60,000 bases of DNA from Tubiluchus corallicola (GCA_030141605.1 JAQGDQ010000009.1:777001-837000); one strand, 5' to 3'. Positions 12,721-34,599 are shown, counted from the first letter of the stretch. The notes: generated by a model from the sequence alone, not told the origin. Made by a program: numbers and translations.

Positions 12721-15435
12721 ATTATGTGACACTAGTTGCAGCTTTGTGCGGGAATTATTTATACACACTGAGCAATCACGCTAGCACATTCGCAATACAC
12801 ATGCTTCATAACTAAATAATAAAAAATCTGAACGATTTTAAACTGATCTTTTATTCTGGTCATGAAATCTCTAAATTTCACAATTAGTGTAAAATTGGAA
12901 TGTACGTTATGGCCACCTAATTAAATAATAAAAGTACAAAATGGACATACGAATGCAGTTGAAGTTGCTGTAGTGGGTAGCTGAGCGCATGATTATGACT
13001 GAAAGGTCACTGAACCGAGATTATTGATTTAAATAATGAAATTTGTCCAACTTTTGTTATTCTTGTGATGAATAGTTAACTGAAAAAAAATTAATAGCTT
13101 TCGGATATTAGTAATTATTAACGTTTTCCAAAACATGCGAGGACAAAGATATAATTCATTTGTAAGCATTGTAGGTCACAGTATTGGATAAAATCTGAGT
13201 TTTTTTGATGGTTGACTTGTAAAATAAGTATAAAAAAGGCGACCTGCAATAACTGTCAGGATAGATCACGTTTTCTCTCAACAGTCTGTCTTAAACCGGC
13301 ATCAAGAATTATCAGTTAATTAACTAACTCGTAACTCGCCATTCGCGCGGAAAGAAATGATGGAGTTGCAGCTGCAGCTGTGCTGAAGCGAAGCCACGGT
13401 CTTAGAAGTTTGCGTTCTTTGCCAACAGCTGGAGCTGCTCCGGTGTACTGTTAACTGTTTGGCAGTGTTATATAATAAAAAATGTTTTTCAAATAATTTT
13501 TTCTGTACATTTGTTACGATCCTGCATACCGAATAATGGCAACGCCCTGTCTTCGTGTTTTAAAAAGGAGATCGAAATTTTCAGCCCCTCGTAATTCTTG
13601 TGAGCTTGCGAAGAAATTTTAGGCGTTCCATTCTGATATGCAACTCACAAAATGTGACGATAACATGGAACGCTAAACGACACGCGATAATTCGTACCTT
13701 TGAATGCGATATTTCCTCCAGAACGTTTTAGTAAATTTTCTGCATGACCCCATAGTCGAGAAGCTACCACTCCGTAGGCCCATAACGCTGTCAGCTGTAA
13801 AACAATTTGTCAGATACTCGAGATTAATCTTACCTCCATTTGAATTGCAAAAAGTTGTGATTCCGTAACCTCGACAGATGGCAGTCCTAAAGTAAACTGA
13901 CGCACTAATCCTGTGATACCTTATTAGACTGCTGACTGCATGCGAACATAGCCAGTACTCTTACATTAATGGCGTTTGATAATTAGAAGTGAATTTCTTA
14001 AAAAGCAACAGTTTTAGGTTATAATTATGTTTTTTCCAAGTCAAATATAGTTGAACTGGATACTTTAGAGTAATAATAGTAATAGGTTATTGTCACATAA
14101 AATATGACCTTCGACGTGTTATTACAGTAATCCTTTCAACAATAGTCTGCAAAGCAGATATTCGCAGTAAGTATACAGACACGGTATTATGAACCTTAAA
14201 ATTAGTACTAATAACACAAAATTCAGCCGAAAAGCAGCCTCAGATTTACCTGATACTTCATTTTTCAAATTTAAAAAATCATTACAAGTATTTAAAGTAA
14301 CATTATATTTGCTTCTTATGCAATCCGAGTTCTTGCATGTCAAAATTACATCTTCCTCGTCTTGTACGCTTATACCGTCGTAGGCAAACCCACCTGTCTC
14401 ACCTTCCTGTCTCAAGTGACGAGACGAGGACATGAAACGAATGAATTTAATTCTTAACGAACCGGGCAAATTGCAAATAATTTGGATAACTTATAAGACA
14501 TAACAGTAAGACTAACTGCTTAACCCACCGTCTTTTCTTTGGCTTTAAGTTAAAACTTGAACTCTTCCTTCAGCAACCCTCTTACAACTTTTTCTTCAAC
14601 GACCCTCTTACAACTTTTCCTTCAACAACCCTCTTATTAACCAGCTTCTCCTGCTGTCTGTTTGTTGCCAGGAACCACATGTGTTCAAGGTCTCAAGGCT
14701 TGAAACAAAAAGGAGCCGTTCTTATTTTTGTTTTCAACACTTTCTAATCTGTTTTCTGAACTTGAGCGATAGAAATCGCTCTGATTTCGATCTTTCGGCA
14801 AATATTCGATTTCAACACGAAGAGTAAAAAAGTGTAACTGGTTTAACCTTTGAAGCTTGTTCGGGTTGGCCTATTTTTGCCAGATTAAATTTGCCAGATC
14901 AGTAAAAATAAGACTTTTCATTAGGAATACAGCACAATTAGTATTAGTAAATTACGTTATTGATCTTCTTTGATTTGTCGTTAAATATTCTTTGATTACT
15001 TTATCAAAATTCGAAATCTCTTTTCATGTATATATCTTATACATACGGCGACGTGCAAATTATGAAGTCAAAATTACACATATTTAAACAATGTCCCAGT
15101 GTGAAAACTTTGTTATGAAAATAATACCTATTATAGCCTCAAAGCTTCAGACATTGTACAGGGCTATCCAGAAAAAAAACATTCCCGAAACTAACTCAGT
15201 CTTTTGTTAGACAAACTACTCATTTATTCTAGGCACTTGAAAAAGTGACCCATATTATTGTGTGTCCCCTTTCCAAAGTTTATAAATTTTCTTCCCCAGC
15301 AAGCGCCATTTGGACATTTTTTCTACATAGTGTTCTAGCAATAGGCATTCTTCTGGTCCTAACTCTCGATTTTTTAGAAATTTGGGTCGGAACACCCTGT
15401 TCAAAAAAGCCCTAGCGGCACTTGGTAGCAAATTC
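12721..15435. other. No gene seen
   Basis: Only the 26-bp repeat at 14561. The 115-codon - strand frame at 14122-14469 has no recognisable motif or splice context. No NCX exon was recognised. Confidence 0.5.
14561..14640. repeat. 26-bp tandem repeat, 3 units
   Basis: The core cttcaacgaccctcttacaa recurs at 26-bp spacing three times, the last one broken. Confidence 0.75.
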
Positions 15436-15500
15436 CCTGCAAATAGAGGTTTACCAAAGACTTAATAATAATAGCAACAACAGCAATAATAATAATTTGT
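15436..15500 (+). mobile_element. Retroelement 3' end, second copy, with (AAT/CAA)n tail
   Basis: ctgcaaatagaggttta.c.aaagactta matches 4436-4466 and is followed by (ataata/gcaaca)n. It is the same 3' end with a different triplet tail. Confidence 0.6.
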
Positions 15501-16536
15501 GGAGGTCCTATAGAGAGATATTTAGAGCCATTTCGAAGGATGAGACACTAGCTACACGATCATTTAGATCTTTTTTACAAACGTCTTTATCTTTTTCTCA
15601 GGAACAACGTGATTTTAAGGCAATTTTTCCTGGACGATCCAGTATTTCAAATTTAACCAAACTTTTTACATAATGGGTCAATGGTTTACTTTACAGCGTT
15701 TCGTTTTAAAAACTTGAAAATTACCCTCTTCGATCCCCATATCCGTCGCTATTCTGCGCCAACATTTTTAGAATTGAGAGAGTTAAGTTAACATTTAATT
15801 CATGCCGAGTTCTAATCATGTTTTGTCGGATGAGCAGCCGGTTTTCGTTCGAAATCGTCTCGTCCATTAGCGCGTCGTCTCCTGCCGGGACGATTATTGA
15901 TTAATGACAAATGACAAGCCTTTTAAATGCACTTACGTCCATTTTTAAAATCATGGACTGTTGAAATCAGATTCCCTTCCCGTGACGTCATTTTGAGGGA
16001 TTCAAATCCCAGAAAATGGAATAATTTTCAAATCCCAACAGACCTATCCACGGGCAGCTTAGTGTGACGCTGTTGATTTAGTAGGAATTATGTTGTTATG
16101 TGTTCAACGTGCATCAAAAAAGGCTGCATGTAGTCACGCAAACAGTGATTTCACGCTGAAGCTTATGAGATAATCATGGCTTCATTTTGGAGGAGTTTAG
16201 CAAAAACTCCTATTGTGTGTGGAGGGACATTCGCACAATTAGGGAACAAATAACTATTTTGTTTCTATTTGCAAGCAGACCCTGCAATCAATTCTTGCGG
16301 GGGGGGGGGGGTAAATAGCAGTTATAAACAAATTGGTCCACAACCTTGAAAGGATAATCTAGACGGTGTGATGTGTTCGTGTCACCCAGGGTTACATTTT
16401 ATTGTTGTTGACCGTCAAAAATATTTCAATGTCAAAGTATGAGCCATTAGCCCTGAATAAGAAGCATGTAATCTAAACTGGTACTTAAACAGTTCTGTAT
16501 TGATTGGCAGTGTTATAAAAGATTATTATGTATCCT

Positions 16537-16540
<4 letters not shown>

Positions 16541-16624
<84 letters not shown>
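16541..16624. repeat. (TC)n microsatellite, 42 units
   Basis: An uninterrupted TC dinucleotide run. Confidence 0.97.
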
Positions 16625-16628
<4 letters not shown>

Positions 16629-17091
16629 TTTCTCCTCTTACTGTCTAACTTATTCGCTCAAGGAAGCTTTTACGTGCCGTGTTTGTTTAACGTTGTTCCA
16701 TCAGGCGATTAAGGCTACAACTCGCAATAAGATATAGGTTACGTAGCTATAGGGTTATTGCATGTATATTGACCAAGTGAAAAGTTTTAATACAGTCTGT
16801 ACACACCTAATTAGTTGTTTCACCTCACGCAACACTTGTAACATCAAACAGGGAAACGAACTCGAAAAAATAACTGCAGTGATAAATGATATTCATTTTC
16901 ATTACACGTGCATAATTTTTACGTGTAGATTGTAGACGACATTTTGTACTAGACACCAGTCACTGACTTCATTTCAAAGCAACAAGTCAGGTAGTGAAAA
17001 AAGTGAAATACCAAATTTCTGAAGTGTAAGCTTGTTCTAGCGACCTCGTTCTAACATCTAGATCGGAATAATACACCTGCCTGTTAACTGA

Positions 17092-17160
17092 GTGCCGTTG
17101 GCCTAAGGGGCAGGTGTTCTTTTCCCAAAGTTCCGTTTGGGAGTTTCAAAGATTTTTCCT
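17092..17160 (+). mobile_element. Possible tRNA-derived SINE fragment
   Basis: gttggcctaaggggc resembles a tRNA D-arm (A box), and tttgggagtttcaaag sits where a T-arm (B box) would be. The cloverleaf is not convincing, so a decayed SINE is the most that can be claimed. Confidence 0.25.
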
Positions 17161-17682
17161 TTAAAAATCGTTTTGAAATTAATGAATTCCAAAAGTTTGT
17201 TGCTAAAGCACAGGGACTAGACATCATTTTATTCACTATGAGCGTTGTAATGAGGACTATTGGAAGTCCTTTGAAAAAGGGTTTTGGTTTTATCTCTTCT
17301 TGTCGATAAGTTGGCTAAATTCAATTTTTGCTCGTCTTTGCTTTAGCGATGATTCATTATTATCATTCAGAAAAGTATGCTGATTTTTTATTTTTTACTA
17401 ATATGTCTGCTGCTTGGCAGCAACTTTTCTTCAGATTTCGTTCAATTCTCTGGCCTAGTAAAACTGCATTATAAATACACAAATCCTACAGCAAAAGAGC
17501 AAGTAAACAACATCGTGCCTATAATTTAAGATGACACACTGTCGTTTACAAGTTTGCTAAAACAGAACTTTGAATTTCCCAAGTGATTTTCGAGAAAATT
17601 TACGCGTCGTCATTACAGTCTGCGTCCGGCAGGGAAACTTATATGTTACGCTTTGCCGAATGCGAGACGTGCATACAAAAAC

Positions 17683-17824
17683 TACTTATTGCAGTCTGTG
17701 CTTCTGTGCTGCCTTTACTTGTTGCAGTCTGTGCTGCCTCTACTTATTGCAGTCTGTGCTTCTGTGCTGCCTTTACTTGTTGCAGTCTGTGCCTCTATGC
17801 TGCCTCTACATATTGCACCCTGTG
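17683..17824. repeat. 58-bp tandem repeat, about 2.4 units
   Basis: tacttattgcagtctgtgct opens units at 17683 and 17741, with an internal subrepeat ttgcagtctgtgc. Confidence 0.85.
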
Positions 17825-18343
17825 CTGTTTTTGATGGTTCTTGAACTCAACAAAGCTTTTTTTAATTTGTTAATTTGATATAAACTTAATTCAGGGCTGG
17901 TAACCAGAAACACTGTCGTTTATGATATCAGAAAAAATCCTGTTTTTAACACGTAGCAAGGCGGCATGCAACACTAACGTTAGTACTAAGAGCCTACTTA
18001 TTGCGTTAATTGTTATGGCAGGATAGGAACGTATCCTATTCGATCGTTAAGTACAGTCTGTGAACACTCTGACTCAGCTGAGCCTTTTAGAAAGTAAGAA
18101 AAGTTTCCTTGAATGTTCAAATATAGAAAAACCCGTGCTCAATTTTGTCAAATACTTAATTTAGAGAAATGTACGGAATAAGTTATAAGAAATTCCAAAT
18201 ATCTCGTCGAGTCGGGTTAGGTCGGGTTACTGATATACCAAAGAAGTGAAAGAACCTCTACTTAGTGGTTTCTCTAGTGTATTTCAAAACCCGATTGTTG
18301 TAGTATGTGTCAATAATCACTTTTTCTAATTTGTTTGTTGCAG

Positions 18344-26835
<8,492 letters not shown>

Positions 26836-27678
26836 GAATGGAAGCTGAGAGTCACGAGTTTATGGCTGCAGTAACTCAGGGTAGACCTAGTCATAATTTT
26901 TGTGTCAGTGGAAAACCACAACTGTGAACATTACGGCACTTGAAGTGCACGTACGTGATGTAGTGTCTAGTGTTGCACCACAAAAGTCGAGTAACTCCAC
27001 CCATTTCAAAAGCTTATACGGTTGCAGTTGGTATACCACCAAAGCTAACTGGGAACCTCTTGATTTGTTCCACCACTTATTTTTTCCCTTTGGTGACATC
27101 ACCTTTGCTACCGTGTGGGTCATTTCATGCAGTTCCTTACCATAAAAGTTTTGAGAGGAAATGTGTCAGAATGATGAGAATAATTAAGATCAAGAAATAT
27201 GAAAGAACTTGTAGCCAAATTAGGCGACTTTATTGTATTCTTTTTTGTTAAAATTTATTGATAAGCCAAGTTTCTGACAACAACTACACTAGCCCATAGG
27301 TGGCAGCACCTTTTTGTTACTGTATATCAAATCTAGTCATTCTAGTCGTCTTGTGGTTGGAGCCTTAGCTCAAGTTTTTACCAATCATTATAATTATGAT
27401 ATTATTGACAACTTACATTCGTGCTATTGATAAAATTGTGAACTATAAAATGACAATGTTTTTATCTCTACAGTGACGATGCCTTATTATTAACTATTAC
27501 AGATGTAACCTTGCCTTAGAATTTAAATCCTTCTAATTATATTATAAAAATCATTCCTAGTTCTCACATAATTCTACTACTGACAATTAGTGTTATTCAT
27601 GAATTGAAATCTTACACTTTTTCTTATACACGCTTCTTTTTTGAATACAAGTACGTTATGTTTACATATTTTAATAGC

Positions 27679-27684
27679 AATAAA
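27679..27684 (+). terminator. Candidate polyadenylation signal of NCX
   Basis: This is the first AATAAA after the NCX stop codon, about 845 bases downstream, and a GT-rich stretch (gttgtgtaaat, tgatgtttctttgtt) follows. Later AATAAA motifs at 28110 and 28965 could be used instead. The assignment is inferred from motif and position only. Confidence 0.45.
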
Positions 27685-28599
27685 CAAAGTTGTGTAAATC
27701 ACACTGATGTTTCTTTGTTAAATAGTGTACACAAATGGGTATTGTTTGGTTTTACCCCTAAATTGTCAAACTAAACTACTAAGGATAAAACTGTCAAGGC
27801 AAACCTAACCTGAAATGGACAAAAAAGAAAATGACTAATTTTAAAAAAGTGCAAAACGGTCAAAACGAGTATGCTAACTTCTATTACTTCAACAATAATT
27901 TTAATAGATGGAGACACCAGCAATATAAAGAGTACTGGTAATAATAGTCTACTTTATATGTGACGTAGTGATGTATAAAGAAGAAACAATGTAAGGTGAT
28001 GCCTTCTCAATGTTACTACCAAGATTGTCAAGAGGGACATAGAGCCATGAATATCTATAATACACGAGCACTAAACCATTGCCAAAAAGTGTGAGCAGGG
28101 ACTATGGGAAATAAACCTTATGAGAGATGTGAAATGCCTAAAACGCATGCGATTTGTTCATGAAGTTAACATTGAGCTAATAGATGTAATATAACAATAC
28201 TCATCTGATTATTAAACGTCAAGCTTTACGGAATTGACGAAAATTCCTTAAAAGGTAAGAAAAGGGAATTTTGAAATGTATCCCAAAGAACTTTCCACAC
28301 AAAATTATATTACTTAGCATTACGCTTACAAATTTGAAAGCCTTATGTAGCTGGAACAAATTTCTTAATAATTTAAAATGTTCCTGCCACCTGATAAAAC
28401 TGCACTGTATCGCCATTCCCATATGCGTCATTTTAATTTAATTGACACGTTTTATAGAGCGTTACTGCTAACGCTCTATATGCAGTAAAACAACATGTAA
28501 GTGACATAATTTTAAGGCGAATTTTTAAGTTTCATTTATGAAGAGTGCTTTTTGTCCTTTAACTTTCATGTTTTAATAATGTAAGATCTTTAATACTAT

Positions 28600-28690
28600 A
28601 AGACACACGCCAGAAGGACTCGAACCTGATCGTGCAATTGTTTAATTTTAGCAATTATCCTTGTCTTCTCGTGAAACCATCTCTGTTAGT
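28600..28690 (-). other. tRNA-like B box, probable SINE remnant
   Basis: On the - strand aggttcgagtccttctggc looks like a T-arm and 3' acceptor. The T-stem pairs poorly and no D-arm is evident, so a functional tRNA is not supported. Confidence 0.25.
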
Positions 28691-29408
28691 GAATAAGCGG
28701 TAGATTAGCAGACTTTCTATTGAAATGCTACGCAATCATGTAGCACATTGAGATAAACTCCCAGATTTTTCCCAGAAGTGAAAACAAAATAACATTCAGC
28801 AGACGATGTTAACACCAGAGTCTACCACATATAGGCCTACAGCATCTTGAACACGCAGGCCTATATATTATTGATATATATTGAGATAAATTATATTGAA
28901 ATGAACACTGTATCCCCTAAATAAGGTATTTTGGGACATGAACATCACTGAGCATGACGTACTAAATAAACTTTTTTAAAAATTGATTGTTAGAGATATG
29001 ATACGGTATGGTAACAAATAATATGGAAAGAAAGTTTTGTTTACTTTATAGCAACATCATAATCAAACATGCAAACATGCTGAGAGAAAATGTGAAAGAG
29101 CTGTATCGCAGTTTAAGTGGCTCTATTACTTTTCTTGATTTTGCAAGTTCATGGCATTTTGGCATTTGGTTTACACAACCAACCCCACGAAAAAGTTTTA
29201 ATATTTCAGAAGTACAAATCAACATTGCCATAGGCTTCATGTGTTGTCATTATGTAGATACATGCACCTACATCTATGATGTCAGCAAACTTGTCTGCAT
29301 GATCATTATGATTAAGCAACAACAATTATAAAAGTTAAAAGGACAACACAAATAACAACTATAAGAAAAATAACAACAACAACAGAAACAACAAACAACA
29401 ACTACATC

Positions 29409-29437
29409 ATCAACAACAACAACAACAACAACAACAA
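29409..29437. repeat. (CAA)n microsatellite
   Basis: About 9 uninterrupted units in a wider CAA/ACA-rich stretch (29344-29440). Confidence 0.9.
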
Positions 29438-30004
29438 AAGACATAGAGAAACGATAATTGTAAAAATAAAAGTACATAAGGCAATGGTTAACAGACGCCA
29501 AAAATAAGAAAGCAAATAGAAAGATAGTTCTAAATGTAAAGCACTGTTCTTTGTTTATTTATTGATTTGTAATTAATTTATTTGTTGAATTTTTGTCATT
29601 TATAATAATAATAAATACTGTTTCTATTTATTAAAACAGGCAGACAAATTCTATAATTTACACGGAGATATCTACCAATAGGCAAACTAAACTGTAGCTT
29701 GGGAACAAAAATTTGAGGGACCCCAGATTTTTGGGAGCCAGTGTTAGAAAATTCATATCCCCTATTTGATAACACACCACAAACTGTTACAGATAACGCT
29801 TTTACATAAAGGCCATACAACAAACAGGTCAATTATTACAGAAAAGTACTACACCTTAAAATCTCTTGTAGCCTCCTTACATATAACAACTAATTCAAAT
29901 AAATTAACGTAATTAAAAATAACTCTGTAGGTTCTAATTAATAGCGCTGCTAATACACCACAAGTAATTGTGTATTAAACTTCACATATAAATAACCATA
30001 AATA

Positions 30005-30215
30005 AAAAGACGACGTTTAAGATGGATTGGGCATATTCTACCTGATGAGGACAAATGTTAACATACTTAGATTTTGCACAGAAAGATCTAAACACTTCAG
30101 CATTAATCCTTAGAAATAAATCCACTTGGGGCATTGCAGCGTGTACGGAGTCCTGGCATAGAGAGGTGAGCAGAATCATGTCCCTGGACGTGTGATTCAA
30201 GAAAGAAGAAGAAGA
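30005..30215 (+). mobile_element. Possible C-terminal remnant of an RTE/Jockey-like LINE
   Basis: The frame reading KRRRLRWIGHILPDED resembles the conserved RRLRWxGHVLRM end of LINE polyproteins. A second frame reads NPLGALQRVRSPGIE, like the usual NPQGKRxRGRPxxxW. The two lie in different frames with stops between, so this is at best a decayed piece. Confidence 0.3.
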
Positions 30216-32539
30216 ACCATAAATCCGTACATGACAAACGGGCTGAACTATCAACCTAGGGCTTCGTAACGTCTAGATGCATTCTTGGTTTTATCACAGC
30301 TCTCCTGATTGACCATTAATTAGCAGTAAATGACTGCAGATGATAGCGTTATCGGACATTCGTGATTCAGCGTAGCAATTTATTATAGAAAATGTTAACC
30401 CAGAGTCAATTAGCCTAAGTATAAATATTAAGCGCTCCATTCTATAGATGAATTCTGTTAGTCCACTGGATGATGTTACAATTATCTACACATAAGACTG
30501 GTGAGGCCTTAAAAGTGCAACAGGTTGCATCAATTATTAACACTTCGTGAATCATATCAAACATGAGAGCTTATTTGAGAAAAAAATAAAAACTAAATAC
30601 GTTTTTATTGTCATGGTAAGACAAAAATGACTGCTTATATTTCTTGACTAAACTGCTGAAATATATTTGTAAACCTAATAGGTTTAGACTAGCCTGAATA
30701 AATCCAGATAATAGCCCAGCCATCAGCCATCTACGCTTTCTGAAAAGGAAATGTTTAACCATCACTCTATAATCTGATCAGATATTTAATTATAAAGAGC
30801 TCACACCTTAACCCTGCGCCATCCTGACCACCGTTACAATTAGTACTGACTGCACGGGTAATTTGTACGCATGCGCGCGGCGGTTTGCCAATCTCGGGCT
30901 TCAGCTTAAAGAAATTCTTAATAACGATTATTGCCGATTTGAGGCTACTGTTGAGTAAATAGTGCATTGAGTGTTGTGATGTAAATACGTATTAACAGCA
31001 CTTTTTCAGGTAAGCAGTTATCTGTTCCTATGATTTTTTTCACTTAGTTTTTCATAGATAACGAAATATTTAGAGGACAGTAGCGATTTTTATAGCCATC
31101 ATTTGGTATTATATATATATAAAAAATAAAGAAAATTAGGTAAATATAAAAAATCTTGATTAATAATCCATTTTATAAATGATTAAAAATAAAAAAATTA
31201 AACGCTTTTAAAAATACTAAATTTGTACAGTATTAACAAGAAATGTTGTTTCCCAAGGCGGTTTCTGGTTCGTGCAGTAGGCGTGCCAAGTTCGGACAGC
31301 CTAATGAAGCATTTGTTTTTCAAATTTTATATGTGCATGACTTTGCAACTGGTAGTTCATATTTTTTACTAACAAAACAACACAGTACAGTAAGATTAAA
31401 AACTAGTTTACTGCAAGGAAACGAAAACCCAAAAAGTGATGTTTTAAAAGAAAAGAAGCGGTTGTGAATGTACCAAAACTGTAAGGTCTTGGCCAGGTCT
31501 AAGGACGGTCGGATATTAGAGAGATGCTCGGCTATTTGGCTGGATCTTTCAAGGACATAAATCATTACTTTGTCTCCTCCCGAAAAAGTTGTATCTTTCC
31601 CCTCCAGTACCTGGCAGAAACCAAGGTTAACAATAGAGAATGACAAAAATGCGAACTTAGTAGTTTCCAAAATGAAACCAATCAAAGTTTTTTTATTCAG
31701 TAAGTAACCAGACGTTTCTACTGTAAAAATGACCTATGACCTTCAATTGTAAAAGGCCAAGGTCGCCTGTCAGCACTCTTAACTATTCTATACTAACTAA
31801 CAAACTATAAATTCAATAATTTTTAGCGTTCAAATCCTTGCCCCTAAGTGACAAACAAGATATTACAAGCGCAGCAACGACATTGTATCAAAGACCGGCA
31901 TTATTCAAAGGTCAAAGGTCAATGCATAAATGTACACGCTAATGCTTTTAGTGTCCTTCACTTGTAAATGCAGGATGCCACCATTGTGGGTTCACTGTTG
32001 CAGGCCAGTGCTTAGCAGTCAGGATTTGTGTTGGAACGAATGTGTTGATCAACAAGCAGTGAATTTCTGTATCTCGTGAAGTGAGACACTATTTTGGATG
32101 TTTTGTGGGGAGGAAAGCAAAGTTGACGAAAACGCGAAAAATTCCAACCGATCCACAATTGGTAATTAATAAGAGGCTCTAAAATGTCAACAATTTATTC
32201 ATTTTCACTTGTGAGTCATTTTCCAAATAAACTTTTCTAGCCGCACACCCAGAACATTTAAAAGTGTCACAAATTTTTGTATATTTATTGCACAATTAAA
32301 TGTTTTTTTACTTTTTTTATTTTTATTTATTGAACTATTGAGTAAAACAAATTACAAGAGACAAAGAAAAACTAGACTTAAAAACATTGTACCTTTATTT
32401 CTACTTTCAATGGCATTATCAACGTTCTTGTTGTCAGTTGTAAGTCTCGTCATCCCTGAGCTTTATTAATCCTTTTATCTTGAATTAAAATAATAATAAA
32501 AGCCAGGCAAGCAGTAAAGGGAATAATTATAAGGGAACA

Positions 32540-33025
32540 TTTCGAACATATTGTTTTTTTAAATGGCCTTAGTCGAAGAATTATTGTCACTAAGGTCTAA
32601 TGTCGGCTTCGCGTGACTAGTTCTTCGTTGCTACATGCATTTCGCCTTTTGCTAGTTAGATAGACACCAGCGAATGCATTTTACAAACTCGTATATATAT
32701 ATTTCGTAAGCTCATGCGTTTGAGTAGCAGTAAACTTGAAATTTAAATTTTTAAACTTACAATTTGCCGATTTTTTGTTGAATGTTGTACAGTAGCGCTG
32801 TATTTCAATTTCCGTTTCGCAAAACAGTGACCGTTTCGCAAAATTTACCCTGTTGAAAATTATGTTCACTTGGGGTGTTGTCACTAGTTCGGCTTGCCAG
32901 CAGTTAATCAAGTTCTTAATTTGTTACATCAGAAACACTTTGGCATTATTATAGGTGCAAAAATATATACTAGTGTCTATGCTTCAAAATGGGGTAGGAT
33001 ATGAAAAATCATCCTGTTTTCCTTT
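32540..33025 (-). mobile_element. MITE family A, copy 3 (reverse orientation)
   Basis: The right end cctgttttccttt matches the family terminus. Moving left it follows the reverse complement of 38285-38885: atgaaaaatcatcc, ctgtatttcaatttc, gctcatgcg, tacatgcatttcgcc and ctagttcttcg. Confidence 0.65.
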
Positions 33026-33254
33026 CAATTTTTCGTTACTCTTTTTATAGTTTTATACATTTCGCACGGATTTTGGGTACTTGCTAAAACGCCACAAACT
33101 TTTTACTGTAAGGAAATACGTTGTTACAAAAATAGCAAATTACTTTTCGTCTGCTTTGACTTTGAAAGGACTTTAAATTCATACAGTTCAAATTTACTAC
33201 CTCAGACTGCTCCTCTAAAACCCATTATGGAACAATAGGGGTAAGAATGATGTT

Positions 33255-33488
33255 AAAGAAAAACAGGACAATTTTTAACACCCTATCCCACTTTGATGTC
33301 CGCTAAAAGGTCTACATTTTAACACTTATAATAATGCCAATGCATTTCTGATAATTAATTAATGGGTTGAAGACTTAGTTAAGGCCGGGCGAGCTCAATT
33401 AGTGATGACTTCACAACCGAACATAATTTTCCACTGAACAATTCCGTGAGCATGATGCAGGTGTTAAGATGGGGTAAGGTTTTCCTTT
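33255..33488 (+). mobile_element. MITE family A, copy 4 (internally deleted, about 234 bp)
   Basis: It starts aaagaaaaacaggacaattt and ends ggggtaaggttttccttt. It keeps the left 200 bp (ctataccc-type cctatcccactttga, gataattaat, acataattttc) and jumps to the right terminus. Confidence 0.65.
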
Positions 33489-33554
33489 AAACGAATCATT
33501 GCTTCAACGTACGCCTCGTATCAGCCTCAGAGCTCCAAGTAAATCACCCATAAA

Positions 33555-34068
33555 GACCATACATAACAATTATTAATCATTCATTTAAATCGGAAAATTA
33601 TTATCAAGAAGAATATGTGACTAGGTTCGCATACAAATACGAACAAATAAATTATACCCGTTATCTCACTGCACGTTCTCTCTCTGTCAGCAAACACGTA
33701 ACTGCGAGTCGCAAGTGTGAACAGTTTTGCGAGTTACTGTCGGCAAGTTATTGAAAACTCTCTGACAGTTGCTAAGAGTCGATTTACTGTCTAGTGTGAA
33801 CGCCTCGACGAGACCATACATAACAATTATTAATCATTCATTTAAATCGGAAAATTATTATCAAGAAGAATATGTGACTAGGTTCGCATACAAATACGAA
33901 CAAATAAATTATACCCGTTATCTCACTGCACGTTCTCTCTCTGTCAGCAAACACGTAACTGCGAGTCGCAAGTGTGAACAGTTTTGCGAGTTACTGTCGG
34001 CAAGTTATTGAAAACTCTCTGACAGTTGCTAAGAGTCGATTTACTGTCTAGTGTGAACGCCTCGACGA
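33555..34068. repeat. Exact 257-bp tandem duplication
   Basis: 33555-33811 and 33812-34068 are identical by eye over the full 257 bp, from gaccatacataacaattatt to gtgaacgcctcgacga. The duplicated block includes part of a family C element. Confidence 0.93.
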
Positions 34069-34175
34069 GTCACTCTCGACACTTCTTGCAGACATTAGAG
34101 AAAGGACTGTTAGCTCGTGCTTACTGTCGGATAGTAACTCGCAGCAAGTTTTGCTATCTAGTCTGAACACGCTTA
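33670..34175 (-). mobile_element. MITE family C, copy 1, with one part tandemly duplicated
   Basis: It contains cgagttactgtc, tctctctgtcagcaaac, aagtgtgaacag and the end ctagtctgaacacgc. These also occur at 41245-41552 and 55627-55806, mostly in opposite orientation to this copy. Confidence 0.55.
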
Positions 34176-34599
34176 CAAATTACTTGGCGTGCTAACTTGG
34201 CGAGACTGAATTCGCCTTTACGCAGTGATAGACCCTGCTCTAATCAAGACAGTGAGTCAGAAACAAACCGGTTACGCACATCCAACAGGTATGTTTATTG
34301 CTTATTGTTGGATCCCGTATTTTTTGTTTCTGTCGAACTTAAAATTTTTTGTAAATGTAGCTACTGTTTTCAGAAAATACAACAGTAATATTGGGTCTGC
34401 CCTTTGTCTACAATAGACGGTCTTTGGATGGGTTTTTTTGTACACCAAACTTGCTCAGTGAACAACGCTGTACCATACTGTGATATATTTACTAATATAA
34501 ACTTAATGTCGAGATTATTATAATATTATTAACTATGGTAAAAGCGCACGACAAATTAAATTCTGATGCCAAATCTGGAAGTCGGGAAATGTGAAAAAG

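Larger units (their letters stand above)
15501..18343. other. No exon recognised, probable NCX intron
   Basis: Contains (TC)n, a SINE-like patch and the 58-bp repeat. It ends in the tttgttgcag acceptor of NCX exon A. No reading resembling the missing Calx-beta segments was found. Confidence 0.5.
26836..32539. other. NCX 3' UTR then intergenic DNA
   Basis: 26836 to about 27700 is the likely 3' UTR. Beyond that only short unsupported frames were seen (for example 107 codons at 29008-29331), with a CAA-rich patch, a possible tRNA-like remnant and a possible LINE remnant. Confidence 0.5.

Noticed and set aside
14122-14469. 115-codon - strand frame
   Set aside because: No motif, no supporting context, overlapped by another chance frame.
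16500-16737. Two Ser-Leu repeat frames
   Set aside because: Produced by (TC)n.
28600-28690. tRNA gene on the - strand
   Set aside because: Only the T-loop-like part matches; the T-stem does not pair and no D-arm is present.
29008-29331. 107-codon frame downstream of NCX
   Set aside because: No recognisable domain, no splice or codon-use support; AT-rich DNA gives such frames by chance.
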